From Stieleria tagensis (GTDB taxonomy: Bacteria; Planctomycetota; Planctomycetia; Pirellulales; Pirellulaceae), in contig NZ_JAMYFE010000018.1 of the NCBI RefSeq assembly GCF_024129865.1, positions 1-64,000 on the forward strand: a DNA stretch of 64,000 nt, in the 5' to 3' direction. Positions 1 to 9,600 of the stretch are shown here, piece after piece (the stretch's first letter is position 1; the number at the start of each line of letters is the position of its first letter). The position numbers were made by a program, and so were the translations under genes. Below the pieces are notes generated by a model. That model was not told where the DNA came from, searched no databases, and saw only the letters and a list, made by a program, of their open reading frames with translations.

Positions 1-739
1 CCAAAACCCAGGCCACCTCACATGGTGCCATACCGAGCGTGAGAGGTTTTGGAGGCAAGGTGGTCGGGGCAACGCGGTATGGCGTACGCCGCCCCGACCA
101 CTCGGTCTTGCGACCATTTGACGTAACACATTGATTGATTGTTGCCATCACACCCGGTCCTTACGCCTTGCCGAGCGTCCGGGGCCGGTTCACCTAGCTT
201 TGACTCGATGGGGGCTTGCGAGTGTCTCGAAGGGCGCTGACAGGCAAGTCACGCATGCTGCGTGCCTGCATCCGATCTGGGCGCTAGGTCGCACACGGAA
301 GCCCCCCACTGTTTCCACGCTGCTCTTTCCAAGAGTCGCGTTTCCCTTTTACTTGTAGGCCACGGTAGAAGGGCAAACAAGGACCTTTTTTGAATGTTTC
401 CCTCTGTGTCCTGCAGCGGCTGAGAGCAACCGAAAATTTTTTGTGAGTCCTAAACGCGGCTACTTCGGGGACCAATCAAAGCATCCCAGCAAACGGGGCA
501 TGCGTGTCGATCGTGGTGGCGCCAACGTGCAAGAGTTGCAACCGCAAGAGGCTAGGTCACGGAGTTATCACACCGAGTCCAGTACTTGGTCTTGGACTCG
601 ATTCGCGTTGCCAACATTGTCCCGCGACGAGCAAAAGTAACCAACGACCGGAATCGTGCGATTTGCGATTCACAAGGTCCGTGACGTGTCGTATCCACCT
701 CTTGCCAATCACGACTCACATCGTCCTGACGCCGAAAAA
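1..739. other. Gene-free left edge
   Basis: I see no convincing coding region here. The short open frames on both strands have no ribosome binding site, no recognisable domain and poor amino-acid composition for a protein. The stretch contains one strong hairpin (60-101) and ends where tRNA-like sequence begins. It could hold an unrecognised structured RNA or island-derived DNA. I looked for tmRNA, RNase P RNA, 4.5S RNA and 6S RNA signatures and did not find them. Confidence 0.5.
60..101. other. 11-bp perfect hairpin
   Basis: The arms GTGGTCGGGGC (60-70) and GCCCCGACCAC (91-101) are perfectly complementary and enclose a 20-nt loop that itself contains the self-complementary GGCGTACGCC (81-90). 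No T-run follows, so it is not a standard intrinsic terminator. It may be part of a structured RNA or a palindromic repeat; function unknown. Confidence 0.6.
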
Positions 740-785
<46 letters not shown>

Positions 786-792
786 TAAATCG

Positions 793-832
793 CGGCCTCC
801 GACGCTCAACATGGGCATCGGAGGCCGTTTTT
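793..832 (+). terminator. Intrinsic terminator after the tRNA remnant
   Basis: A perfect 10-bp GC-rich stem, CGGCCTCCGA (793-802) with TCGGAGGCCG (818-827), closes a 15-nt loop and is followed at once by five T residues (828-832). It lies 7 nt after the tRNA-like 3' end, which is where the terminator of a tRNA transcript would sit. Confidence 0.8.
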
Positions 833-1150
833 AATTGATTTTCCCGCAGTCACGCGATGCGCTGTATTCTGCTGGATTCGCGTCGCTGTTACCGCCGGCG
901 TTACCGCCATCCGAATTTTCAAAATCCGATTCGGTGGTTTGCAGAGGGTGCATCTCTGCGATGGCACCGCTGTGACCGAACCAATCATGCAAATTGTGGT
1001 TGAATAATCGTCCGGTCCCCGGCGATCCCCACGTGGCGAAATCCAACCCGTTGGATTTCAACCTTTAGGTTGTCCCGTTTTTCACCCCAGCAGTCCCGCC
1101 TCGGCACGCTGAAGCATGAACTCCAACGTCACTCCCGATTACGTGGCGCT

Positions 1151-1224
1151 GGTGTGGAAGATTTATCCGACTCGGCCCGGTGTTTGGAGAGGTTCGAAAT
1201 CCGGTCGGATAAATCCTCCACACC
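1151..1224. repeat. Palindromic element, copy 1
   Basis: The left arm GGTGTGGAAGATTTATCCGA (1151-1170) is the near-perfect inverse of the right arm TCGGATAAATCCTCCACACC (1205-1224), with about 34 bp between them. It belongs to the family also found at 1351, 1551, 42704 and 48370. Confidence 0.9.
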
Positions 1225-1350
1225 AACCCGCACGTGGCGACTTCCAACCCGTTGGAGTTCAACCTTTAGGTTGTTCCGTTTTCACCCCAGCAGTCCCGCC
1301 TCGACACGCTGAAGCGTGAACTCCAACGTCACTCCCGTTTACGTGGCGCT

Positions 1351-1424
1351 GGTGTGGAGGATTTATCCGACTCGGCCTGGTGTTTGGAGAAGTGCGAAAA
1401 CCGGCCGGATAAATCCTCCACACC
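1351..1424. repeat. Palindromic element, copy 2
   Basis: Same 74-bp element as at 1151, with left arm GGTGTGGAGGATTTATCCGA and a right arm ending CCTCCACACC at 1424. The centre differs slightly from copy 1 (AAAACCGG instead of AAATCCGG). Confidence 0.9.
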
Positions 1425-1550
1425 AACCCGCACGTGGCGACTTCCAACCCGTTGGAGTTCAACCTTTAGGTTGTTCCGTTTTCACCCCAGCAGTCCCTCC
1501 CCGACACGCTGAAGCGTGAACTCCAACGTCACTCCCGTTTACGTGGCGCT

Positions 1551-1624
1551 GGTGTGGAGGATTTATCCGACTCGGCTTGGTGTTTGGAGAAGTGCGAAAT
1601 CCGGTCGGATAAATCCTCCACACC
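1551..1624. repeat. Palindromic element, copy 3
   Basis: Third 74-bp copy inside the tandem array, with intact arms at 1551-1570 and 1605-1624. A fourth copy begins at 1751 but breaks off after the first 15 or so bases of its left arm, which marks the end of the array. Confidence 0.9.
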
Positions 1625-2034
1625 AACCCGCACGTGGCAAATTCCAACCCGTTGGAGTTCAACCTTTGGGTTGTTCCGTTTTCACCCCAGCAGTCCCGCC
1701 CCGGCACGCTGAAGCGTGAACTCCAACCTCACTCCCGATTACGTGGCGCTGGTGTGGAGGATTTTTCCGTCTGAACCCTGACGATGCTTTGTCATTGGAA
1801 TTCGTGTCATTGGTGTGATTGGTCGCTCGCTGCCAACGCCAATTCCTATGCTTTCCAGTGAGCCGTGACACCTTGTTGGCTGCGAGATGTCACACAACGA
1901 CGCAAGTTCTATCGCGAGTGGGAGGAAAAGCATGTAAACGTAACGATTGCGATGGCCACTACGACAACAGCGACGGTTTGTGACCGAGCGCCAGAATGAT
2001 TGCGAAACGTTTCAACTGCCGGCCAGACAGGTTT

Positions 2035-3546
2035 TTAATCGGAGGAAGCTTTCGCAGCATTTCGCTTGCGAATTCCTTCGGCGATCTGATCGGAAGTTGA
2101 AATACGTGATTGGCTGGTACCGCCATTCCACAAGTCCCACTCGGGATTGGCATACTCCGCGAACCACTGGTGCAATTTTCGTTGCAGGTCCTTCTGCACG
2201 ACAGTCGTCGCTTCGCGGTTTGCAAGATTGCGCAATTCGTTGGGATCTGCGGCAAGATCGTAAAGTTCAAACTCTGGAGCCTCACCCAATCGCTCGACGT
2301 ACTTCCACTCAGGATTCCGGATCGCGCGAACATTTTCGAATTCGAAAAAGGCTTCGTCGTTCCATTCTTCAAGTGACTGTCCACGGAGTGTTGGCGAAAA
2401 ATCGCGTCCAGGAGATTTCGGCGGTTGCTGAGGCATCGACAGGCCGAGTAGCCCTAAGACACTTGGCATGAAATCGTAATTGGTCACGATGTGTTCTTCG
2501 ATTCGGCCTGCCGGAATTTGCCCCGGCCAGCGAATGATCAAGGGAATATGCAGTGTGCCATCGCGCAGGTGCAATGGATTTGAATGGTCTCCCATTCCCC
2601 AAAACCCATTCTGACCGGCAACGGCTCCCTGATCGGCTGCGTAAATCACAATCGTATTCTCGTCGAGCCCGTGTTGCTTGAGAGTGGCCATGATTCTGCC
2701 GACTCCGGCGTCCACCGCTGTGACCTGTCCCGCCAGATTACGCCCCGCTTCCAGATTGCCGATCAGATTCTGCTGATTCTTTTGCCAGGGATGGACCTTG
2801 TGGGGGCGAGGGAATGACGGCAGTTCACTGTCGCGATAGGGATCCGACCAAGGCGACGGGACTTTCTCTCGCATTGATCCCGAGAGTGAATAGGGACCAT
2901 TGTAGGCGAGGTACAGAAAGAACGGCTTCTCCACATCCGCCCTCAAATTCTGTTCCATAAATTCAATCCCACGATCGGTCCAGTACTCCGAGAGGTGCTT
3001 TGAAATCGTTTTAGACTTCTGATGCTCGAGTACTTCCTGATTGAGAAAACCGTTTGAATGGCCGTGTGGTTTTGTGACCCAAAATGAAAAACCATCCTGC
3101 GGGTACAAATTGTCCCCCAAGTGCCACTTGCCAGACAGTCCGCATACGTATCCTTCACGATGCAGCACTTCCGGCAGGGTTGTAAAATCTTGGAGTGTGT
3201 ATCGCGCCTGGGGTCCAATCTGCAATCGCCCTGCTGAAAGGTAACGGTGAACCCCATGTTGACTGGGAGTGAGGCCAGTGAGATAGGTCGCACGTGTTGG
3301 CGAGCAGACCGGATTGTTCGCAAACGCATTGGCGAAGCGAATTCCTTCCGCTGCCAAACGATCGATGTTTGGCGTTTGGAAATCGGGGTTTCCATAACAT
3401 CCGAGATGCCAGGCTCCCTGATTATCCGTCAAGATGAACACAATGTTTGGCTGCTCAGACGCATCCAATGCATCCACAAAACCCGACAGCAGCAAGACGA
3501 TCGCCATCAGCACTTCAGAAAAGTATCGCATGAATCTCATTCTCAT
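2035..3546 (-). CDS. Secreted sulfatase (S1 type)
   Basis: A sulfatase of 503 residues that would cleave sulfate esters, probably from sulfated polysaccharide outside the cytoplasm. The N-terminus has a basic start and a hydrophobic segment ending near residue 30, read as a signal peptide. The alkaline-phosphatase-fold metal site begins with NIVFILTDNQG near residue 34. The formylglycine motif C-S-P-T-R starts at Cys81, followed by the conserved LTG-PSQHGV region. YAADQGA in the middle matches the second metal-binding part of the fold. The substrate cannot be told from sequence. Three in-frame ATGs lie within the first six codons, so the start may shift slightly. It stands alone, with the repeat array behind it and a repeat-rich spacer before it. 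Confidence 0.93.
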   Translation of the reverse strand: MRMRFMRYFSEVLMAIVLLLSGFVDALDASEQPNIVFILTDNQGAWHLGCYGNPDFQTPNIDRLAAEGIRFANAFANNPVCSPTRATYLTGLTPSQHGVHRYLSAGRLQIGPQARYTLQDFTTLPEVLHREGYVCGLSGKWHLGDNLYPQDGFSFWVTKPHGHSNGFLNQEVLEHQKSKTISKHLSEYWTDRGIEFMEQNLRADVEKPFFLYLAYNGPYSLSGSMREKVPSPWSDPYRDSELPSFPRPHKVHPWQKNQQNLIGNLEAGRNLAGQVTAVDAGVGRIMATLKQHGLDENTIVIYAADQGAVAGQNGFWGMGDHSNPLHLRDGTLHIPLIIRWPGQIPAGRIEEHIVTNYDFMPSVLGLLGLSMPQQPPKSPGRDFSPTLRGQSLEEWNDEAFFEFENVRAIRNPEWKYVERLGEAPEFELYDLAADPNELRNLANREATTVVQKDLQRKLHQWFAEYANPEWDLWNGGTSQSRISTSDQIAEGIRKRNAAKASSD

Positions 3547-3711
3547 CGCTCAACCCTATGTCCATGGTTTTCTGAAGAAAACGTCTCAACAAATATCGCT
3601 GTGACTTGAAGTGAACGCCCCACCAACTCAAGTGTGCAAACCGAATAGTTTACACCACGCCAATAGTCGGCATCTCGCAGGGAACAACTCGGGCCAATGT
3701 TCCGCGCCGCC

Positions 3712-3741
3712 AGCGTGGCCGGGGACAGCGTGGCCGGGGAC
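3712..3741. repeat. 15-bp tandem duplication
   Basis: Two exact copies of AGCGTGGCCGGGGAC at 3712-3726 and 3727-3741, followed by AGACCCC. The combined string CCGGGGACAGACC recurs near 48474, so it is part of a dispersed short motif. Confidence 0.85.
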
Positions 3742-4035
3742 AGACCCCAACCTTTCGCTGATCGTTCACCCGTTGACGCGATGGCTGAGACAGATCCCGG
3801 TGGAACGAGATTTAAGCGTCAATCGGCTCGCTTCGGAAATGATCCCAATGTAGCGGCGCCGCTGAAAAATTCACCGATGTCTCGTATGAGTGCTTGTGGC
3901 GTAGGGGACACAGCACTTTGGCCGACGAATAGACACCTCGGCGATGCTAGCTTTCGTTTTCGGCGCCGCTCGTGATGCTCTGTCTCCGATGGCAGCTACC
4001 TCAAGTGCAGTGCGTAGACCGAGCGGAGTTTTAAT

Positions 4036-4099
4036 GACAGAAAAATTGCGACGTCTGTCTTCCCGGCATTCCGATTTTTCTGTCGCCTATTTTTCTGTC
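4036..4099. repeat. Inverted and direct repeat of ATTTTTCTGTC
   Basis: GACAGAAAAAT at 4036-4046 is the exact inverse of ATTTTTCTGTC, which then occurs twice at 4074-4084 and 4089-4099, 15 bp apart. It could form either of two alternative stem-loops. It resembles the small palindromic repeats of planctomycete intergenic DNA; function unknown. Confidence 0.8.
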
Positions 4100-4416
4100 A
4101 CTCTTCCAGCCACGCCTGCCGTTCTGTCGAATCCGGTCGGCGTCTCCAGCCAGACCATCTCGCGCGGCATCAGGTGGAAACGTCTCGGGAATCAAGTCTG
4201 CCGGACCATCATTCTCCGAGTGGGGAACGACAACTGCCCTCCAATGAGCTCTGTCCCCAGTCATGCTCCCGCGAGGGGATTGGCAGTGAGTCAGCAATGG
4301 GCTCTGTCCCCCGATGATCCTGTCCCCCGAAGATCGTTGGTTGGTGTATAACCAGTTTGCTGCCCGATTTGGGCAGTGTCCCCACTGTCCCCGCACCTCT
4401 TCCTATTGAGATTGGT

Positions 4417-5136
4417 ATGACGAAGCATTCGCCGATTTTGTGGTTTGCCGCCCTGTTTTGTACTTCACTGTGCGTTTTGCAGACCAATGCGGGGGAAATA
4501 ATCTTTCAAGACCAATTCGAACGCACCGAGACCGACGACCAGCTTGAACAGGTGGGCAATGGCTGGCAGACCAATAGCAAATCACGAGCCAAAGGGAACA
4601 AGCAAGTCGACTTGGTTGATGGAGCACTACATATCTATCGCCACGACGTGGCCGATCACGGCGTGAGCGTTGTGCAAGACATGGCGTTCAAAAATGCCAA
4701 GATCGCGATGCGTTTTCGGATTGGCAAAGGCGACGAGCTGGGAATCAATATTGCCGATATGAAAGAGAAGAGTGTTCATGCGGGCCACCTGTGTGTTGCC
4801 AAAATCCGCACCCACAAAGTCTCTATTCTTGATATGAAGACGGGACGTATGAATCTGAAAATGCGTGAGAAGTCTCAGGCCAAGACGCTGACCGCGGCAG
4901 ACAAGCAGTTGATCGCCAGCAAAGAAAAGAGCTTTCCGGTCGACCTAGAAGCCGACCAATGGCACGATCTGAAGGTTGAGATCGCAGACCAGACGATGAC
5001 TGTCACGATTGACGGTAAACAAGTGGGGCAGTTCACTTCACCAGGCATCGGGCACAACACAAAAAGCCGACTTCGTCTGGCCGTTGCCAAGGAAGCTTGG
5101 GTGGACGATATCACCGTTGTTCGTGATGAAAACTAA
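4417..5136 (+). CDS. Secreted beta-sandwich (LamG/DUF1080-like) protein
   Basis: A protein of 239 residues. I chose the ATG at 4417 because it gives a clear signal peptide (basic MTKHSP, hydrophobic core, cleavage near TNAGE at residues 22-26); an upstream frame extends into repeat DNA. The mature part has features of a concanavalin-like jelly roll: FQDQFERTE near the start, GNGWQTNS, and close to the end LKVEIADQTMTVTIDGKQVG, typical of DUF1080/LamG folds that bind or cleave sugars. It has no catalytic residues I can name. The small gene at 5148 starts 11 nt after its stop, so the two are probably co-transcribed. Confidence 0.8.
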   Translation: MTKHSPILWFAALFCTSLCVLQTNAGEIIFQDQFERTETDDQLEQVGNGWQTNSKSRAKGNKQVDLVDGALHIYRHDVADHGVSVVQDMAFKNAKIAMRFRIGKGDELGINIADMKEKSVHAGHLCVAKIRTHKVSILDMKTGRMNLKMREKSQAKTLTAADKQLIASKEKSFPVDLEADQWHDLKVEIADQTMTVTIDGKQVGQFTSPGIGHNTKSRLRLAVAKEAWVDDITVVRDEN

Positions 5137-5147
5137 GGGGTGTCGCG

Positions 5148-5381
5148 ATGCAGCGTTTGGAGTTCGGGTCGGCAAATGAAGTACGGGAACATCTGAAACA
5201 GGGTACCGAGAGTCCAATGATTTTCTACGGCGAAGATTATTGGAAGTTTCGCAAACCGATCTACCCAGTCCTGGTTGTGACCGCTGCGGCACGTGAGTAC
5301 GGCCGCAAGATCAGCATTACAGATGATCGTACCCAGATCGTGGACACGATCAAACGATTCTCGGAAGTGGTCACGAACTGA
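5148..5381 (+). CDS. Small protein of unknown function (77 aa)
   Basis: A compact, charged protein of 77 residues with no signal peptide or membrane segment. The stretch IYPVLVVTAAAREYGRKISITDD suggests a small alpha/beta fold. It starts 11 nt after the preceding stop, with AAGGGG a few bases before the ATG serving as a ribosome binding site, so it is likely translated with the beta-sandwich gene at 4417. I do not recognise the family. A longer frame on the opposite strand overlaps it but lacks a binding site and protein-like features. Confidence 0.65.
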   Translation: MQRLEFGSANEVREHLKQGTESPMIFYGEDYWKFRKPIYPVLVVTAAAREYGRKISITDDRTQIVDTIKRFSEVVTN

Positions 5382-5427
5382 AACGCCGGAATGCCGCACG
5401 AACATTCGACGAGTCCAATGCACCAGT

Positions 5428-5446
5428 TTGCTTGCTTGCTTGCTTG
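5428..5446. repeat. TTGC tetranucleotide microsatellite
   Basis: Four and a half uninterrupted TTGC units in the short gap between two convergent genes, ending 7 bp before the stop codon of the 5453-6400 gene. Copy number may vary between strains. Confidence 0.8.
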
Positions 5447-5452
5447 AATGAC

Positions 5453-6400
5453 CTAGTTGTTGTCTGACAATTCAGCGCCCAGCGGCACCGTTTTGTCTTG
5501 AAACCGAAAGTAGGTCTTTGGTGTGTCATGGAAAATGGTATCGGTCTCGCTGCGAACGCTGTCCCAGATCGGTTGTCGATCAAATTGCAGATGAGTTTCC
5601 ATGTCAGTCAGCCGGATGGGCGCAAACATCCATTGGGGAGTTTGATTGTCCGGTTCCAAGACGGCTTCGATCAGAAAGCCCGATTCTAAATCGCTGCCGA
5701 CGTCTCCCATCATTCCGACCACTGCGCCAAACCCCGAGCCGGTTGGACGGTTGATGGGGTAGAACATCAGCGGTGTGGGAAGCACACGCAATTCCCAGCG
5801 TTGGCCATCACGACCGACACAGTGCCCCGAGAAACGGCGAACGATTTGACGTGTTTGGATTTTAAATCGAGCGAGGTTTGTGATCGCCGACTGGACTCCA
5901 GGCAGCTCCGACCGCACCAGTCCCGATTCCGGTTGCCAGACCACACCGGGTGCGCGGCGAGAAACAGTTAGCTTGTCAGGTGAGAGGGCGTGTAGTTCAT
6001 GCACAATCCGCCGCTGCGTTAATTCGCCTTTCCAGGGAAACGAAAAAATCGTTCCCAAAACAGCGGGTTCTTCGCCATCCATCCAAACGAAGACATGGCC
6101 GAGTTGCCCCGCCGAGCGACGCATGTTGGTCCACTGTGAGATCGGCGTTTGCTGTAGCACCAGGTTTCGCGGCGGAGTGCTCTCGATCTGGAATTCATAT
6201 TCTTGAGCGGACGCCAAGTGCATCGGCAAAAGTGTTTCCAGCTTGATCTGTCTGGGCGCCTGATCACCGCTGACAGTTGACGCATCTTGAGCGCACAGCG
6301 TTGATGGGCCGAAGACGCCAGAAAAAAATCCCAGCAGCCCCCATGCAGCGAGCTGTTTGGGCAACTTTGTGGACCGGAACACGGCGAGGCGTCGAATCAT
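5453..6400 (-). CDS. Secreted protein of unknown function
   Basis: A protein of 315 residues with a probable signal peptide: a basic start (MIRRLAVFRSTKLPK) and a hydrophobic stretch ending near STLCAQDAS at about residue 39. The mature part has no enzyme motif I recognise. The patterns FVWMDGEEPAVLGTIFSFPW and WELRVLPTPLMFYP suggest a beta-rich domain, and HVFVWMDGEEP is read as a fold feature rather than a catalytic one. It is transcribed alone, convergent with the small gene at 5148. A planctomycete-specific exported protein is my best description. Confidence 0.75.
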   Translation of the reverse strand: MIRRLAVFRSTKLPKQLAAWGLLGFFSGVFGPSTLCAQDASTVSGDQAPRQIKLETLLPMHLASAQEYEFQIESTPPRNLVLQQTPISQWTNMRRSAGQLGHVFVWMDGEEPAVLGTIFSFPWKGELTQRRIVHELHALSPDKLTVSRRAPGVVWQPESGLVRSELPGVQSAITNLARFKIQTRQIVRRFSGHCVGRDGQRWELRVLPTPLMFYPINRPTGSGFGAVVGMMGDVGSDLESGFLIEAVLEPDNQTPQWMFAPIRLTDMETHLQFDRQPIWDSVRSETDTIFHDTPKTYFRFQDKTVPLGAELSDNN

Positions 6401-6673
6401 GGATCAACCCAGTTGAAAGAGCACAAGTTGGGAGCAATCCCTAATATAGACGTTTAGTCTGGATCACGGTTGTCCCGACGGCAATCCGATGGCAGTCTCA
6501 ATTCATTTTGCCAGCAACCACAGCGACTTTTTCTTGCGTCTGCCGTTCATCCGCTACGCATCGCTGGAGCAGCCATTGGCGTTGTCGTTCGTAGCCGGCG
6601 GCGCCTGGGCTTAGACCAACTGAACCCTTGGCGGGCTCCGCTACGACGGTTGTTGTTCGGACAAACCGAGATC

Positions 6674-9600
6674 TCATTCGCCAGAAAGGATTTCTAGCTG
6701 CATATTGCGAAAGCGAACTTCTGTTTTTCCGCCGCTGTGCAATTGGATGGCAATGATCCCACGACTGGCCCCTTGAGGGTCGAGCAGATCGACGCAGAGT
6801 TGGCCGTTGAGAAACGTTTGGATCTGATGCCCCTTGGCAATGATCTGGTACTGGTTCCATTGACCGGGTTTCAGGTGCTGCTTACCGGACTTGTCCCACA
6901 ACAATCCACGACCGTGTTCTTCGTACAGTTTTCCCCACCATCCGTCGCCGATGTCGGCTTGGTAACCAGAGACTTCACCTTGTTCGGCTTGGCTGCGAAA
7001 CTGCACGCCACTATTTCCGGCGTTCTCAACCAAAAGAACTTCGAACGACAATCGAAAGTCATCCACCGCCAGTTCGTTGACGATCCAGTGATTGTGTTTC
7101 AAGCCTTCGGTTCGTCCCACGAGTTGACCATTCTCGACGGTCCACAATCCGTCGTCGCCGGTCCAACCCGTCAGGTCTTTTCCGTTGAAGAAACCGACAG
7201 CATTTTCTGCGGTCGCCAGCATTGGGACCTGTTCTTTTGCTCGCAGGTAGGCGATCAAAGAACGGACTTCATGTTCCGAAAACTGTTTCAATTGATCGTC
7301 CGGCATCATTGATTTATCGCCTTCGGTGCGCTGTTCAATTTCCAGTTTCGGAATGACGACGAGCGCATCGGTGGTTTGGATGGTGACCGAATGCTCGTCT
7401 TCGGCCTTGATCAATCCATTGACGACACGCCCGTCGTCGGTCAATACGATCGTCGGTAGATACTCTTTTGCCATGACGGCGCTGGGGTCGACGACGTTGC
7501 TGAGGAGGTAGTCCAAGTTCGAGCGATTGGAACCCGTCAAATCGGGGCCGACCTTATGACCAACACCGTACAAGACATGGCATTTCATGCAGGTTTTGGC
7601 AAACACGGCACGCCCGAGTGATAGATCCGGTTCAGGGTGCGAACTGGATTCGACTAGCGACTTGTAGTCGGCAATCATGGAAAGTTTGTCCGCAGCCGAA
7701 ATACGGACGGTGCCCCAAACCGATTCCAGTTGAGAATTGATTTCTTTGTCATTCAAAAACTGCAACTGACGCACCAGGTCCGCGGTCAGATCGGTCCCTG
7801 GGATTTGTTGTTTGGCAATCGCATCCAACAGTGATTTACCGAACATCGAACGGGCGCACAGCGTGCCCAAGGCCAATCGTTTTTGCTCGGGTGTGAACGC
7901 ATCGTAGTGTGCCAGCAACGCCGGCGCGACACTGGCATTGCTGTATTGTGCCAACCCTTTGATCGCAGCTTCACGCAGCGGCGAGTCGGAATCGAGCAAG
8001 GCGATTAAGGTTGGAACGAGTCCGGTATCGTTTGCATCCAACAACGACTGTAGGGCAACCAACCGATCGGTATCGGGCGAGTCCGAATCTACAATTTGCG
8101 ATCGCATCACCGCCAGAGCGGCGGGATCGCCAAAGGTCACTCCGAGGGCAATCGCCTGCAGTCGCACTTGGTCGTCGCTGCTGTTCAAAAGCACCGGAAT
8201 CACTTGTGCCCATTGTGGCGGCGCAGCGACGCGGCGCTGGCCTTCTAAGGAGGTCCGAATGGATTTCAGGTAGGTCAGCTGGGTGGCCGGGTCGGTGGTT
8301 TTTCCCAGACCACTGATCAAGATGCCCAAGGACGATTGATTGTCACTGCTGCCGATTCGCCGCAACATGAACTCACGCAACATCGGAATGGTTTGGCCGG
8401 CTGTCATTGCAAGATCGACTGCGGCAGCGGCGTCCGAATCAGCGAGCGGTTCGGCAGCATACCAGTACATCAACGGCAAATTGTGATCGCGCGCATCTTC
8501 GCCATGCGAGGTCAACGCACGCAACAGGTCCCAACGTGAATCCAGCGGAACTTGCTGGGCTGCGGATGCCAAATAGAGTCGTACAATCGGTGACGGATCG
8601 GATTCAGCCATGCCAACAAACCTTTCCAAGAACTGCGCCGGCAATGGTCCACTGTCGGATTGCATTTTCAATTGAATGGCCCAACCACGAACATAAGGAC
8701 TGGCGTCGTCGAGCAGCGTGATTGTGTCCTGGTCTGTCAGGTTGCCGGTGACATGAAGTGCCCAAGCGGCGCGCAATCGACGGGTCTCGTCCGCATGATT
8801 CACAGACAATTCCCGCAGGCGGCTGACGGCATCGGGATCGATGGGGCGTTGGGATGAGCGTTCTTGCAAAATTCGGCGGCTGTGACGAACGTACCAATCG
8901 TTGGTTCGCAAGACCATTTCGACGAGTTCTAAATCGGAGGCTTGCGCGAGTGGTTTTGTAATTCCCTCGGGTGTTTCATCCCCGTAGCTGATTTTAAAAA
9001 TCCGACCGTTACTGCGATCGTGTAGCTCGGCGTCGCCACGGTGACAAGCTTGCATGTCGTACCAATCGATCATCCACGCATTGCCATCGGGTCCATAGCG
9101 CAGGTTCAGGATTTGGGAAGCGTTGTCACCAGTTAGAAGAAAGTCGGGACCGTGAGTGCCGACATAGCCGGAACCATTGGGCTGCAGAACATCGATATTC
9201 AATCGCTGTCCATGGATGTTGTTCATGAACAATTCGTCGCGATACTGCTGCGGCCAATGGCCGCCCAGATAGATCATGGCACCGCTGTGCGCGTGGCCGC
9301 CCCCGGCCGAATCTGATTTGCTATTGCCACCATGTGGGTTGGCGCCCAAATAGTGCAAGTGATCGGCGACGGTGACGATGTCGCGATAGGTGTGGTTGTT
9401 GAAATGCCGACCGCCTTGGCGTTGATAGCGGGCACCTTGAATGATGTGGTAGAGGTGCGGAATCACACAGGCCGTGATAAACGCTTGTCCGCGATCATTG
9501 AAATCGACTCCCCAGGGATTGCTGGTGCCGTGTGCGAAGACTTCGAATTGATGTCGGGTCGGGTGATACCGCCAAACGCCACAATTTATCGGAGTCCGCT

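Larger units (their letters stand above)
1030..1766. repeat. Tandem array of about 200-bp units (3.7 copies)
   Basis: Units begin with CACGTGGCGA at 1030, 1231 and 1431 and with CACGTGGCAA at 1631, giving lengths of 201, 200 and 200 bp and a truncated fourth copy of about 136 bp. Each unit contains a short hairpin pair, TTGGAGTTCA and TGAACTCCAA, and then a longer palindrome with arms like GGTGTGGAGGATTTATCCGA. Copies differ at scattered positions, so the array is not a recent perfect duplication. The frames are open on both strands only because the period and composition allow it; I do not regard them as coding. Confidence 0.9.
3547..4416. other. Repeat-rich spacer between divergent genes
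   Basis: An 870-bp stretch between two divergently transcribed secreted-protein genes. I see no credible gene. It holds a 15-bp tandem duplication (3712-3741), many GGGGACAG or CTGTCCCC motifs in both orientations (near 3721, 3736, 3904, 4251, 4303, 4320 and 4375-4395), and an inverted and direct repeat built on ATTTTTCTGTC (4036-4099). It must also carry the promoters of both flanking genes, but no clear promoter stands out. Confidence 0.6.

Noticed and set aside
1030-1766. CRISPR array
   Set aside because: Units are 200 bp with no unique spacers; both the repeat and the rest of the unit are conserved. No cas genes are present.
1065-1871. Repeated short proteins with RINPPHQ or similar strings on both strands
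   Set aside because: They are translations of the tandem palindromic DNA; the same strings appear at 42.7 and 48.4 kb where the repeat recurs, and there are no ribosome binding sites.
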